Source: a virus. Taken from it: a stretch of 35,786 bases of DNA. Below are positions 29,183-35,786 of the stretch, one piece after another (position 1 is the first letter of the stretch; each line of letters opens with the position of its first letter). The stretch covers positions 1-35,786 of the IMG/VR virus record IMGVR_UViG_3300009103_000088, one strand, 5' to 3'. A model generated the notes under the pieces. The model did no database searches and had not been told where the DNA came from. It worked only from the letters and a program-made list of their open reading frames with translations. The position numbers and the translations under genes were made by a program.

Positions 29183-29796
29183 ACTGGCATTCCTCCCTCT
29201 GGGGAAACTGAAATCCCTCCTCTCGGAATTGCGGGAGGCATATCTGGAGCAACATCAGCCTCGGTAGGAAGGTGGTCATAATTTCCATCCATAACGCTTT
29301 CAATAAAATGCTCAACGCTTCCCTCTGGGATTGAATCGCCCTCGCTAAAAGACTTACCTAATTCTCCAGCGACCATTGTTAGGGAGATATTCTGGTTTCT
29401 CTCAATCTCCTCTTCATTGGATGGCTGATAAACACCAGTTTGAACCGCCATGTCATAGGCTTCAGATACCACCTCTGCTGATACATCCATAAGGTGATCA
29501 AAAGGAACTGGGCCTCCCGCTGAAACGGCCTCTATTTCAGGAACCAATAAACTCAGGGAAACCATTGCGAGGTCTTCAACCAAGTTATCGCTGGACTGGA
29601 GAACTTGCATATACTGATCAAACTCGTCTCCGTACATACGCGATTTTGATGACAGTATAATTTTAACTGCGGATTCGTTGGCTTGTTCATCATCAACTTG
29701 CAAGGCCGCGCTCTCCATAGGCGGTTGCTCCACGATTCCTTCCGGCAATATTTCCTGATCTGGTAACATAGGCATCTGTGGTGGTAATTCAGCCAT
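29179..29796 (-). CDS. Acidic virion-associated protein, 205 aa
   Basis: The gene starts in a TAATG overlap. The protein begins MAELPPQMPMLPDQEILPEG, is Pro/Met/Glu-rich at the N-terminus and strongly acidic over its whole length. Helical segments include YMQVLQSSDNLVEDLAMVSL and NQNISLTMVAGELGKSFSEG. No catalytic motif is visible. It is flanked by genes of the putative internal-core module, so a structural or scaffold-like role is plausible. The same layout (P/M/E-rich start followed by an acidic helical body) recurs beside podovirus internal-protein genes. Confidence 0.63.
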   Translation of the reverse strand: MAELPPQMPMLPDQEILPEGIVEQPPMESAALQVDDEQANESAVKIILSSKSRMYGDEFDQYMQVLQSSDNLVEDLAMVSLSLLVPEIEAVSAGGPVPFDHLMDVSAEVVSEAYDMAVQTGVYQPSNEEEIERNQNISLTMVAGELGKSFSEGDSIPEGSVEHFIESVMDGNYDHLPTEADVAPDMPPAIPRGGISVSPEGGMPV

Positions 29797-30875
29797 TACG
29801 CTATCCCCTTGATCCCCTTATATGGATCATAAGAAGTATTGTGTCCCTTAAAGTTCAGCCTGCGTTTCCTCTCCTCCTCTGCGGCGCTGGCCTGTTGCCA
29901 CTGACCCATCGTATTCAAGAACATTCCGCCCCCTGTCAGCCAGAGTTTCATTTCGTCTGCTCTTGCTCTAGCCGCGACTTGCTCTCTTGCTAGATCGTTC
30001 GCGTCCTTTAGGACTTGAAGGCGCTCTTCCGAGTTCTTTAAAATCATTTGCATAAGCGCAGACGGTTTTTCCGTAGTTGCGGGTGCTGTAAGAAGTCCTT
30101 GACCAGATGCCGTAGCCTGAACGGTGGACGCTTGAGTGACAGGCCCAGCCGCGCTCCCTGCAAACCCTGTTTGATTAGCAGGGCTTGTTCCCATTCCATA
30201 GCCATCAGAAACACCTGAGACGGCGCTGTCTGTGGACACTTCGCCGGGACTGAGCATCGTATTGTCCGCCATCCATGTATTTTGGTCATACATTTCAGCG
30301 TCTAAAGTAGACAGTTGATCTGGAGAGAGAAGTTGCTCGCCGCTTGTCTCTATAAGTCCCCCAGCCGCCTGAGCCGCATCAGCCGCAGGAGCGGTTACGT
30401 CATTAAGCCCGTTCCAAAGGATTCCCCAAGAGGACTGCGGATCAGCGCCAGAGGAGAAAGCAGACTGCGCCATATTGACGCCAGCGCTGACTGCCTCACC
30501 AACGGTTCCCATTGTGGAAAGGTTGTTGACTGCCGCGGTTCCTGCGGCAACCTGACCTGAGAGCGCCATCCCCGCTTGTGAGGCTTTAAACGAGCCTTCA
30601 GCAAACGCGACAGCAGACTTGGAAGCAGTTCCACTGGAGAGTCCTCCAAGGAATGATTTCCACACGCCAGCGGATTTAGTGAAAGCCGCCCCTACTCCTC
30701 CAGCGCCATATGTAACGGACGCTCCAGCGGCGGCTGTTCCAGCCCCGGAAGATGCCATCAGGTATGAGCCACCAAAGTAAACAGCCGCCGCTACGATAAG
30801 CACCGGGGCAATCTTTTTGATGACCTTACCGATTTTCTTGAAGGCCTTACCTACTGATTTAAAAAGTCCGCTCAT
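29796..30875 (-). CDS. Internal virion protein with N-terminal membrane segment, 359 aa
   Basis: It begins MSGLFKSVGKAFKKIGKVIK and continues into a hydrophobic helix (IAPVLIVAAAVYFGGSYLM, about 24-42), then a long Ala/Gly/Ser-rich region. This basic amphipathic start plus hydrophobic helix (GKVIKKIAP.LI.AAA.YFGG.YLM) is common in podovirus internal proteins that insert in the envelope during DNA ejection. The C-terminal part is helical and charged (ILKNSEERLQVLKDANDLAR) with a conserved-looking WLTGGGMFLNTMGQWQQAS. Operon overlap on both sides. A role in the ejection apparatus is inference. Confidence 0.67.
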   Translation of the reverse strand: MSGLFKSVGKAFKKIGKVIKKIAPVLIVAAAVYFGGSYLMASSGAGTAAAGASVTYGAGGVGAAFTKSAGVWKSFLGGLSSGTASKSAVAFAEGSFKASQAGMALSGQVAAGTAAVNNLSTMGTVGEAVSAGVNMAQSAFSSGADPQSSWGILWNGLNDVTAPAADAAQAAGGLIETSGEQLLSPDQLSTLDAEMYDQNTWMADNTMLSPGEVSTDSAVSGVSDGYGMGTSPANQTGFAGSAAGPVTQASTVQATASGQGLLTAPATTEKPSALMQMILKNSEERLQVLKDANDLAREQVAARARADEMKLWLTGGGMFLNTMGQWQQASAAEEERKRRLNFKGHNTSYDPYKGIKGIA

Positions 30876-31318
30876 ATTTCTAACCTGAATAATCCGCCGA
30901 GGCGTTTGAATCCAACTGCTTGATACAGTTTCTCAACACGTTCAACATCTCCTATTTCGCTGGTTACAGCGAGGGTGACATCTTTAATAATTGGGCGCTC
31001 ATTGACCCATCGTTTGAAACGACGCAATAAGAATCCCGCGGTTCCTTTCCCCTTTCCGTTTGCACAAAGAAACAGGTTGGTTGCGTAGTGTCTCTTGGTG
31101 AACCAGAGTTCCTGACTGATCACCCCTAACGCGGCGCAGATTTGCCCATCTCGTTCAACCACCCATACCTTATGCATTGGGGAGGACAACATGGCTGTGA
31201 GACTTTTTACAGCGACATTGTTCTGAAACTGGATATCTTTATATCCACCGCCCTCATGGAATGGCTTAATAAAGGTGATTAAATCTGGAATGTCTTTCAG
31301 CGTGGCTTCTCTAGCCAT
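30872..31318 (-). CDS. GNAT-fold / T7 Gp13-like protein, 148 aa
   Basis: The ATG at 31318 forms a TGATG overlap with the upstream stop; two TTG codons just before it are less likely. The protein starts MAREATLKDIPDLITFIKPF. The core shows the GNAT order: KVWVVERDGQICAALGVISQ (beta4), YATNLFLCANGKGKGTAGFL with a G-x-G-x-G/T pyrophosphate-loop-like turn, LRRFKRWV helix, and YQAVGFKRLGGLFRLEI at the end. T7 Gp13-type internal proteins share this fold and are found in the same genomic place. Acetyltransferase activity may or may not be retained. Confidence 0.75.
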   Translation of the reverse strand: MAREATLKDIPDLITFIKPFHEGGGYKDIQFQNNVAVKSLTAMLSSPMHKVWVVERDGQICAALGVISQELWFTKRHYATNLFLCANGKGKGTAGFLLRRFKRWVNERPIIKDVTLAVTSEIGDVERVEKLYQAVGFKRLGGLFRLEI

Positions 31319-32292
31319 CAACAAGCCGCCACGTCTTTATCATATGCCTGTCTCGCCATCGTTTGAAGTTGGACATAACGCTCTGCTGATATAGTGTCAG
31401 CCATTGCCTCGATGTCAAGCAGTCTCGCATTAAGTTTAGATAATGCATTCTGCCTACACCGTTTAGCGTTCTCTCCAGAGGAATGATCCTGCCCAGACTT
31501 CTGTCCCGCCGCGGCGGCGGCAATTCTCATCTCTTCTAACTTCTTCTTTAACAGACGCTCTAAAGCGTTTTGATGCTCCGCCCATGCGTTTTGGATTGCT
31601 TGCTCGTTTTTACTATAAGCCTGTTGCAAACCTTGGTTATAGGTTGTTGCCTTAGCGCCAAACTCTGTTAACTTGAACTGGTTTCGCGTCAGGTAATCCT
31701 GCATCAAGAACTCGTTAACGGCTCTCTGATTTTCAAGCGCCTGTCCATGCAAGGTTGTGGCATCCTGTTGCGCGATAGGCAAAACGCTCTTGATCGCCGC
31801 ATCCAGCCCAGCACTCGCCGCAATTGATGTGTTTAGCAATCCCCTTGAGTTTGCCCATTGAACGGCGTTAGTGACCGCTTGCTGAGTATATGGACTGTCC
31901 TGCTTCATCATCTGGGACATCCTATACTCAACTAACTCTTGCGGATCAACAGTTCTCTGCGCCGGAGAGGGTATATTAGTTGGGTCTCCAAGAGTGGGCA
32001 TACCCGCAACCGCTGTTTGTGCATACGGAACTTCATCCGTAAGAGATGGCGGCTGATACTCTGGCTCTGGCTCTGGCTCCGGCTCTGGAGTCGGACTCGC
32101 CGTTGGACTCGCCGTTGGGCTTGCCGTAGGACTTGCCGTAGGACTTGCCGGTGGGCTTGCCGTTGGAGGAGCCGGTGTGGTCGTTGTCGGAGGAGTCGGC
32201 GTAGTCGCGGGCGGCACATAGTCCGGGTGACGCGGGTCTGTTATCGGATAAAGTCCAGCGGCTCCATCACTACCACCGCCGCCATTAGCCAC
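31318..32292 (-). CDS. Virion-type protein with Pro/Thr/Ser/Glu-rich spacer, 324 aa
   Basis: A GTG at 32292 giving MANGGGGSDGAAGLYPITDP is preferred; a TTG at 32322 would add ten residues. After the glycine-rich start comes a low-complexity spacer of TTPTPP, repeated SPTA units and PEPEPE (about 35-85). The rest is helical (VEYRMSQMMKQDSPYTQQAV, QLMQ-like FLMQDYLTRNQFKL, HQNALERLLKKKLEEMRIAA), comparable in place and style to internal virion proteins or tail-linked helical proteins. It overlaps the GNAT gene by one base. No enzymatic motif seen. Confidence 0.64.
   Translation of the reverse strand: MANGGGGSDGAAGLYPITDPRHPDYVPPATTPTPPTTTTPAPPTASPPASPTASPTASPTASPTASPTPEPEPEPEPEYQPPSLTDEVPYAQTAVAGMPTLGDPTNIPSPAQRTVDPQELVEYRMSQMMKQDSPYTQQAVTNAVQWANSRGLLNTSIAASAGLDAAIKSVLPIAQQDATTLHGQALENQRAVNEFLMQDYLTRNQFKLTEFGAKATTYNQGLQQAYSKNEQAIQNAWAEHQNALERLLKKKLEEMRIAAAAAGQKSGQDHSSGENAKRCRQNALSKLNARLLDIEAMADTISAERYVQLQTMARQAYDKDVAAC
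32060..32170 (-). repeat. Tandem 12-bp and 6-bp coding repeats (SPTA and PE units)
   Basis: Inside the gene at 31318-32292 a 12-base unit encoding SPTA is repeated five to six times (about 32089-32170), next to a 6-base unit encoding PE (about 32060-32088). Such perfect short repeats change copy number easily and lie in a spacer between a glycine-rich start and the helical body. Confidence 0.7.
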
Positions 32293-32322
32293 AACACACC
32301 CCCAAAATTCTCTTTTGATCAA

Positions 32323-32541
32323 TCATAGTTGCGCCTCATCTGGGCATTCACACATTTTTTTGTTCATCTTCAAAGCCAATCTTGCGTTCATTCTCGACAT
32401 GAATTCGGGCAGAAAACTTGGAACAACAACGTGCGCCAGTCCAACGATCCCGGTTGCAGTAAACAGGAAGCACAATGTTCCTGCGTGTCGCGCATGGCTG
32501 AAATATTTCCCTTTTGCATGGTTTACATCAAACACTTTCAT
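32323..32541 (-). CDS. Small membrane protein (DUF6356-like), 72 aa
   Basis: The protein begins MKVFDVNHAKGKYFSHARHA and has one clear hydrophobic segment (GTLCFLFTATGIVGLAHVVV, about 21-40), followed by a proline-containing loop (PSFLPEFM) and a basic helix (MNARLALKMNKKM). The HA..YFSHARHA...L......GL.H...P..L pattern resembles DUF6356, a short membrane-protein family common in phage late clusters. The end is cysteine-containing (CECPDEAQL). Role unknown; holin or antiholin is possible but not shown. Confidence 0.62.
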   Translation of the reverse strand: MKVFDVNHAKGKYFSHARHAGTLCFLFTATGIVGLAHVVVPSFLPEFMSRMNARLALKMNKKMCECPDEAQL

Positions 32542-32786
32542 TCAACAATTCTCGCGATCACTTTCTTGTCTTCCCAATTGATTCTTGTTTCTACGACCCG
32601 CTTTTCACAGGCGTATCTGCCCCCTTGCGTGTCATACCATCCTTGGCGCTTTAATGTCCTTTTCATCGCAAGGCATCCGGGTAAACCCATTTCAACCCAC
32701 TCTTTCGTAGTAGGGTCTTCCCAGTAGGCCATATGCTCTTTAACTGCTCCATTCATATAGAGGAGCAACACAAATAAAGTTTCCAT
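32538..32786 (-). CDS. Hypothetical phage protein, 82 aa
   Basis: The protein begins METLFVLLLYMNGAVKEHMA with a short hydrophobic start, then two cysteines in a region of basic residues (LPGCLAMKRTLKRQG, then GGRYACEKRVVE). The pattern LFVL.....VKEH..........CL..KR.LKR.G.........Y.CEKR matches a recurring, uncharacterised family in marine and enteric podovirus-like phages that I recognise by pattern. The paired cysteines and N-terminal hydrophobic part suggest periplasmic exposure. It overlaps the DUF6356-like gene. Confidence 0.67.
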   Translation of the reverse strand: METLFVLLLYMNGAVKEHMAYWEDPTTKEWVEMGLPGCLAMKRTLKRQGWYDTQGGRYACEKRVVETRINWEDKKVIARIVE

Positions 32787-33230
32787 TCAATGTCCTCCGT
32801 TTGCCTTCATCTCGCTCGTCTTGTCCTTCAACACTTCGACGTGGCGCTCCAAATTTTCGATTCGCTGTTTGAAGAAGTCGAGGGTTAAAGCCTGTTGCTG
32901 ATCATACGGAGCCTTGCCTGTTTCTATAATTCCCTGTAACTTCGCAAACTCAGAGGCGAGATGCTCTAAAAGCATGAACTGTTCAGCGTCCGCCGGAAGA
33001 GCGCCTAATTCCCCTCTGGGCCATTTAATTCTGAAGTTTTCATTCTGTTCGACAGACTTCTGCATCAGGATTTGATTGGTTTCTAATTTGTTCAGCCTTT
33101 CCTGTAACCCGAACCATGCCCATGTCCCTATGGCTACTGCCGAGGCTAGGCCGATTAGGTTACGGATCGGCAAACCGACGTTGGTTTGATCCGATAAATT
33201 TACGGGGGACTCACCTTTTCTACCAGCCAC
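32787..33230 (-). CDS. Membrane-anchored coiled-coil protein, 147 aa
   Basis: One membrane segment (PIRNLIGLASAVAIGTWAWF, 21-40) is followed by a long charged helix with heptads (GLQERLNKLETNQILMQKSV, then DFFKQRIENLERHVEVLKDK). The topology, with a short N-terminal tail, one helix in the membrane and a coiled coil outside, is like holin-associated or spanin-like proteins in late phage operons. Neighbours are other one-span proteins. No lipobox is present. A lysis or virion role cannot be separated from sequence alone. Confidence 0.66.
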   Translation of the reverse strand: MAGRKGESPVNLSDQTNVGLPIRNLIGLASAVAIGTWAWFGLQERLNKLETNQILMQKSVEQNENFRIKWPRGELGALPADAEQFMLLEHLASEFAKLQGIIETGKAPYDQQQALTLDFFKQRIENLERHVEVLKDKTSEMKANGGH

Positions 33231-33235
33231 CTGAC

Positions 33236-33397
33236 TCAGCCATTCTTGTTGAATAGGTTGAAAAGGGTCTTCACCTTTTCTTTCAAAGTTTCGACATCAG
33301 TCCATAGTCGAGACAGCACAAATATCAACGTGACCAAACCAATGAAAATAGGCCATAGTTTTCCGACAACATCCACGAGAACAAGGCTCTCGCTCAT
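33236..33397 (-). CDS. Single-span membrane protein, 53 aa
   Basis: This short frame is preceded by an ATGA overlap with the stop of the 77-residue gene, which supports translation. The product begins MSESLVLVDVVGKLWPIFIG, has one hydrophobic segment (LWPIFIGLVTLIFVLSRLW, 14-32) and a charged, basic helix (VETLKEKVKTLFNLFNKNG). It has the size and layout of a small holin or holin-like protein. No charged residue interrupts the helix. It falls between two other one-span proteins, so the cluster 32787-34013 is a good holin/lysis candidate. Confidence 0.6.
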   Translation of the reverse strand: MSESLVLVDVVGKLWPIFIGLVTLIFVLSRLWTDVETLKEKVKTLFNLFNKNG

Positions 33398-33627
33398 TTT
33401 TCCATCTTCGATTCGAGTCGATTGATGCAGTCGATAATCCTATCTACGGCAGTTTCAAAATCTGCTTTGGAGACATACTGAGTTTGTACCTTGGTCACCC
33501 TCTCGTGGAGTTGACGATCAGCCTCTGCGAGTCTATCCGTGATTACGAAAATCCTCTTAACTACGAACCCAACCACGACAATTACCAGTCCGAACGCAAA
33601 ATCTATCAAGGATTGTATCTCCATCAC
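33394..33627 (-). CDS. Membrane-anchored coiled-coil protein, 77 aa
   Basis: A membrane segment near the N-terminus (LIDFAFGLVIVVVGFVV, 7-23) is followed by a charged coiled-coil helix (TDRLAEADRQLHERVTKVQT, then YVSKADFETAVDRIIDCINR, LESKMEK). The line RLAEADRQLHERVTKVQTQY-VSK.DF is a recurring pattern in small late-gene proteins of marine phages by recall. It is consistent with a class of holin-like or accessory lysis proteins. ATGA and TGATG-type overlaps connect it with both neighbours. Confidence 0.66.
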   Translation of the reverse strand: MMEIQSLIDFAFGLVIVVVGFVVKRIFVITDRLAEADRQLHERVTKVQTQYVSKADFETAVDRIIDCINRLESKMEK

Positions 33628-34013
33628 ATTTCAATCCCATTTTCCTTTCTCTCTGGTTCTGGCGGAAACTGTGGATTCGGGTTGACGCTGAACGCCATCC
33701 CCGACGGCGATGTCCCGCTCCAAGCCATACACGCTTGTTCGCCCATTTTTGTGCGCTTCGTGACCACGATGGTTGAATGTGTCTTTTTTTCGTTGGCGAA
33801 GATCAGTAGGGTCGTTGGATTCTCCCCTTCTTTTAAATACCCCATTGCGATGACTGTTTCTCCGAAATCAACCGCAAGAATGTTCATCAGGTATTCAAAC
33901 GAGTCGGCGCAGAACAGTTGCATCTTCACGACCACAGGCTTGATCCCTGCCGGGGGAGATTGCGCCAAGACTGGAAAAGAGATTAGCGCGAGGGCTATGG
34001 CGAGTGCTTTCAT
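33624..34013 (-). CDS. Secreted small protein, 129 aa
   Basis: A signal peptide is clear: MKALAIALALISFPVLAQS, with cleavage likely after VLA (17). The mature part has two cysteines (FCADSFEYL and EQACMAWSG) that could form a disulfide in the periplasm. Strand-like segments include GETVIAMGYLKEG and HSTIVVTKRTKMG. It resembles small secreted proteins placed next to holin-like genes in marine phage genomes. The ribosome binding site is weak. Function unknown. Confidence 0.64.
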   Translation of the reverse strand: MKALAIALALISFPVLAQSPPAGIKPVVVKMQLFCADSFEYLMNILAVDFGETVIAMGYLKEGENPTTLLIFANEKKTHSTIVVTKRTKMGEQACMAWSGTSPSGMAFSVNPNPQFPPEPERKENGIEM

Positions 34014-34024
34014 CGAAATGTCCG

Positions 34025-34048
34025 GTTAAATGTGCAGTTAAATGTGCA
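34025..34048. repeat. Two perfect 12-bp tandem repeats
   Basis: GTTAAATGTGCA occurs twice in tandem between the secreted-protein gene and the tail-chaperone-like gene, with a TGATGA/TCATCA dyad close by. It may be a slippage product in intergenic DNA or part of a weak terminator. Confidence 0.55.
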
Positions 34049-34072
34049 GTGGATTCTGATGACAGGTCATCA

Positions 34073-34366
34073 TTAAGGCGCAGTAGGGTATTCCACCGCT
34101 GTCACATCATCAGCAGTTCTCAGCCCTGCCGGGAGATCACGCAAGGCTTTCCGGTAATCACGCCATGCGGTGTCCTGTTCTACCGTGAGCGCAACATCCG
34201 CTACTTGTGTCCAGTCGCTTGATTCAAGCAGTTGGTTCCGGCGGGATCGGAGATCAGCGATTGCACGATCAAACGCACCTGCGTTCCATTCCGCTTCTTC
34301 CGCTTCGCGTTGTGATATTTCTTCAGCCGTAAGTTCTACGCGCTGACCGTTTACTATTTTGTGCAT
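34073..34366 (-). CDS. Tail-fibre assembly/chaperone-like protein, 97 aa
   Basis: The protein begins MHKIVNGQRVELTAEEISQR. The C-terminal half contains LRSRRNQLLESSDWTQVADV and DTAWRDYRKALRDLP. The R...R..LL..SDWTQ......W..YR.ALRDLP line is the signature of the phage tail-assembly-chaperone (Phage_tail_APC type) family. It follows the tandem fibre-like genes, as expected for a chaperone that helps fold or attach fibres. Confidence 0.78.
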   Translation of the reverse strand: MHKIVNGQRVELTAEEISQREAEEAEWNAGAFDRAIADLRSRRNQLLESSDWTQVADVALTVEQDTAWRDYRKALRDLPAGLRTADDVTAVEYPTAP

Positions 34367-34912
34367 TTAACTTACTCCGAAAAGATATATGTTGCCGTCA
34401 TCTATGTTTGTTTCTTGAAAAGTAAATTTGACAGCATCAACCGCTGAACTTGACACATTGATGTATCCCGCTCCAAAAATATTTCTTGAATAATCAGAGT
34501 GGGAGTAATTGTTACTGGTAAATTGAAAATGCTTCACTTTACTTGTTGACGACGGCGAATAAAGATGAAGGCATCCAGATACACATTGATCGTTATCGCT
34601 TCCTGTTGCGCTAGACAACGCTACAGAATTTGTTGATTGCGCCAAATCGCCTCCACCCCAATAAGCCAAAGAACCACCCGATCCTGATTCAGTATGTTCC
34701 GCTACAAATGCCGTTGTTGTTTTGGTAAGTCCGTAAGATGATCCACCGTCTGTACTAAAGTTACATAAAAAATCTTTGCCGTCTGCACCGGGGTGACAGG
34801 AAACAAACCAAAACTGATACTCGTCATACGTCGAATCAATCCCACTGGTGAACTCCACGCTTGACGAGCCTGATGCCGTGGCTGATGAAATGAGTGTTAG
34901 TTTTCCGCTCAT
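34367..34912 (-). CDS. Receptor-binding/tail-fibre-like protein, copy 3, 181 aa
   Basis: The ATG overlaps the stop of the previous copy (ATGA). The product begins MSGKLTLISSATASGSSSVE. Beta-rich segments follow in the same order as its neighbour: STYDEYQFWFVSCHPGADGK, DGGSSYGLTKTTTAF, YWGGGDLAQSTNSVAL, CLHLYSPSSTSKVKHFQFTS, and INVSSSAVDAVKFTFQETN. The repeated pattern suggests a compact beta domain, probably a receptor-binding head or decoration module. It is the most diverged of the three copies. Confidence 0.67.
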   Translation of the reverse strand: MSGKLTLISSATASGSSSVEFTSGIDSTYDEYQFWFVSCHPGADGKDFLCNFSTDGGSSYGLTKTTTAFVAEHTESGSGGSLAYWGGGDLAQSTNSVALSSATGSDNDQCVSGCLHLYSPSSTSKVKHFQFTSNNYSHSDYSRNIFGAGYINVSSSAVDAVKFTFQETNIDDGNIYLFGVS

Positions 34913-35445
34913 GATGCCACCAGACCGTATTGTTTTATTACGCCGTCAAAGTTTCCGCTAGACATTTTAAAGGCCGCCGCATTTACAGCAGAAGTGGTAT
35001 TTAAATATCCGGCTATATAACTATCCTCCATCGTGTCTCTGGTTTCATACGTTGCTGTCCTTGAATAAAAGTGCTTAACGTAGGTAGTAGAGGCTGGGTT
35101 AAACAGATAAAGTTCCCCAGTTCCACAAGCATCTGCATCGTTTGCAACATCCCGCATTAAAGTTTGATACCCAGTTCCTTGAGCAATATCACTTCCAGTA
35201 ATGTATCCAAGACCTGAATGAGCATCATTTTCCCAATGGTACGAATAAAAGAAAGTTGTAGTTTTGGTTACGTTGTAATTTGAACCGCCATCAGTGCTTG
35301 CGTTAAATTCAAACAAAACTGTATCCGTCGCAGGATTCACATCAACAAAAACAAACTTAAATATCTTGTAACCAGTCAGATCAGTGAACTCGACACTGCT
35401 TGCGCCAGATGCTGTGGAGGTGTTGAGTAGTTTCCAGTCGCTCAT
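34909..35445 (-). CDS. Receptor-binding/tail-fibre-like protein, copy 2, 178 aa
   Basis: An ATG at 35445 in ATGA overlap with the copy before it is chosen; the frame is open to 35457. It begins MSDWKLLNTSTASGASSVEF. The order of motifs matches copies 1 and 3: TDGGSNYNVTKTTTFFYSYH, GLGYITGSDIAQGTGYQTLM, ACGTGELYLFNPASTTYVKHF, and AGYLNTTSAVNAAAFKMSSG. These are tandem paralogues of a beta-rich fibre domain. The tail-chaperone-like gene downstream supports the assignment. Confidence 0.68.
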   Translation of the reverse strand: MSDWKLLNTSTASGASSVEFTDLTGYKIFKFVFVDVNPATDTVLFEFNASTDGGSNYNVTKTTTFFYSYHWENDAHSGLGYITGSDIAQGTGYQTLMRDVANDADACGTGELYLFNPASTTYVKHFYSRTATYETRDTMEDSYIAGYLNTTSAVNAAAFKMSSGNFDGVIKQYGLVAS

Positions 35446-35786
35446 TTGATACCCCACATTTTTATCGTGCCTGTAGCGATGTTGCCGCTAGACATTAAAA
35501 ACTTGATGCCGTCGAGTGCAGATGTGGTATTAAAATATCCTCCGATGAATCCACAGTTTGACGCATCCGAGTAATAGTAATATTGTCCTTTAGCGTAAAA
35601 ATGCTTAACGTATGTAGTAGATGCGGGGTTGAATAAAAACAGTTCTCCCGCTCCACATTCATCTGCTCCATTGCCCATGCTGTAAAAAATAGATTGATTG
35701 CTTGTCGATTGGGCTAAATCTTGGGCGGTGATGTAAGTTAATCCTGTGGAACTATCCGCCTCATTGTGATACGACTCAAAATAGGT
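35442..35786 (-). CDS. Receptor-binding/tail-fibre-like protein, copy 1, cut by right edge
   Basis: The frame is open through the right edge of the window, so only the C-terminal 114 residues are present. They contain TYFESYHNEADSSTGLTYIT followed by AQDLAQSTSN, then CGAGELFLFNPASTTYVKHF and GGYFNTTSALDGIKFLMSSG, matching copies 2 and 3 motif by motif. An internal Met at 35678 is not the start. It overlaps copy 2 in ATGA fashion. Confidence 0.68.
   Translation of the reverse strand, partial: TYFESYHNEADSSTGLTYITAQDLAQSTSNQSIFYSMGNGADECGAGELFLFNPASTTYVKHFYAKGQYYYYSDASNCGFIGGYFNTTSALDGIKFLMSSGNIATGTIKMWGIK

Noticed and set aside
1-35786. CRISPR array, insertion sequence or integrase
   Set aside because: No array of regularly spaced repeats, no transposase and no tyrosine or serine recombinase was seen on either strand.

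Overview
The window looks like the central part of a tailed-phage genome (or an equivalent prophage). Genes are tightly packed with ATGA/TAATG-type overlaps in long one-direction blocks, and they include an ERF single-strand annealing protein, a YqaJ-type exonuclease, an ArdC-like antirestriction protein, a very large polyvalent virion protein and tail-fibre-like genes. A CTG-N10-CAG SOS box of the gammaproteobacterial type and a small protein ending in the SSB-like tip FDDDIPF suggest a gammaproteobacterial host; this is inference. No integrase, portal, capsid, large terminase, DNA or RNA polymerase, or endolysin is visible, so the window is only part of the genome.

Layout. (1) 1-1002, minus strand: a small operon with a Lys-rich 44-residue protein, a small Cys-containing protein, a 2OG-Fe(II) oxygenase, a nine-cysteine metallothionein-like peptide and the start of a secreted protein. 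(2) 1003-2220: about 1.2 kb without credible genes. It is GC-rich and full of hairpins, and carries a tRNA-like element with an ACCA end, repressor-type dyads, an SOS box and a promoter reading right. (3) 2221-9650, plus strand: an early-type region of about twenty mostly small genes, including ArdC, a DUF6011-like protein, zinc-finger proteins, an RHH regulator and a putative Cys-peptidase-like protein. Several are preceded by a recurring two-hairpin leader ending in the ribosome binding site TCTGCGAGG. (4) 9649-12505, minus strand: a replication-protein-O-like gene, small genes, a PDDEXK-like nuclease, an HTH protein and an HldE-type sugar kinase. (5) 12506-13037: a divergent control region. 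(6) 13038-16184, plus strand: a recombination operon (HNH/Ref-like protein, ERF, YqaJ, SSB-tip protein, HTH protein, one-helix micropeptide). (7) 16196-35786, minus strand: a late operon read from right to left, with tandem receptor-binding-like genes, a tail-assembly-chaperone-like gene, small membrane proteins, virion proteins, a GNAT/T7 Gp13-like protein, the 3222-residue protein, a lipoprotein, a metallophosphoesterase and a small-terminase-like protein.

How the parts fit: the early block would modify the host and counter restriction, the two blocks around 12.5-13.0 kb would replicate and recombine DNA, and the late block would build the particle and a set of proteins probably ejected with the DNA. 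The least explained parts are the noncoding tRNA-like region, the repeated structured leaders, and the repeated [D/E]E-x(2-3)-FSL junctions in the giant protein.
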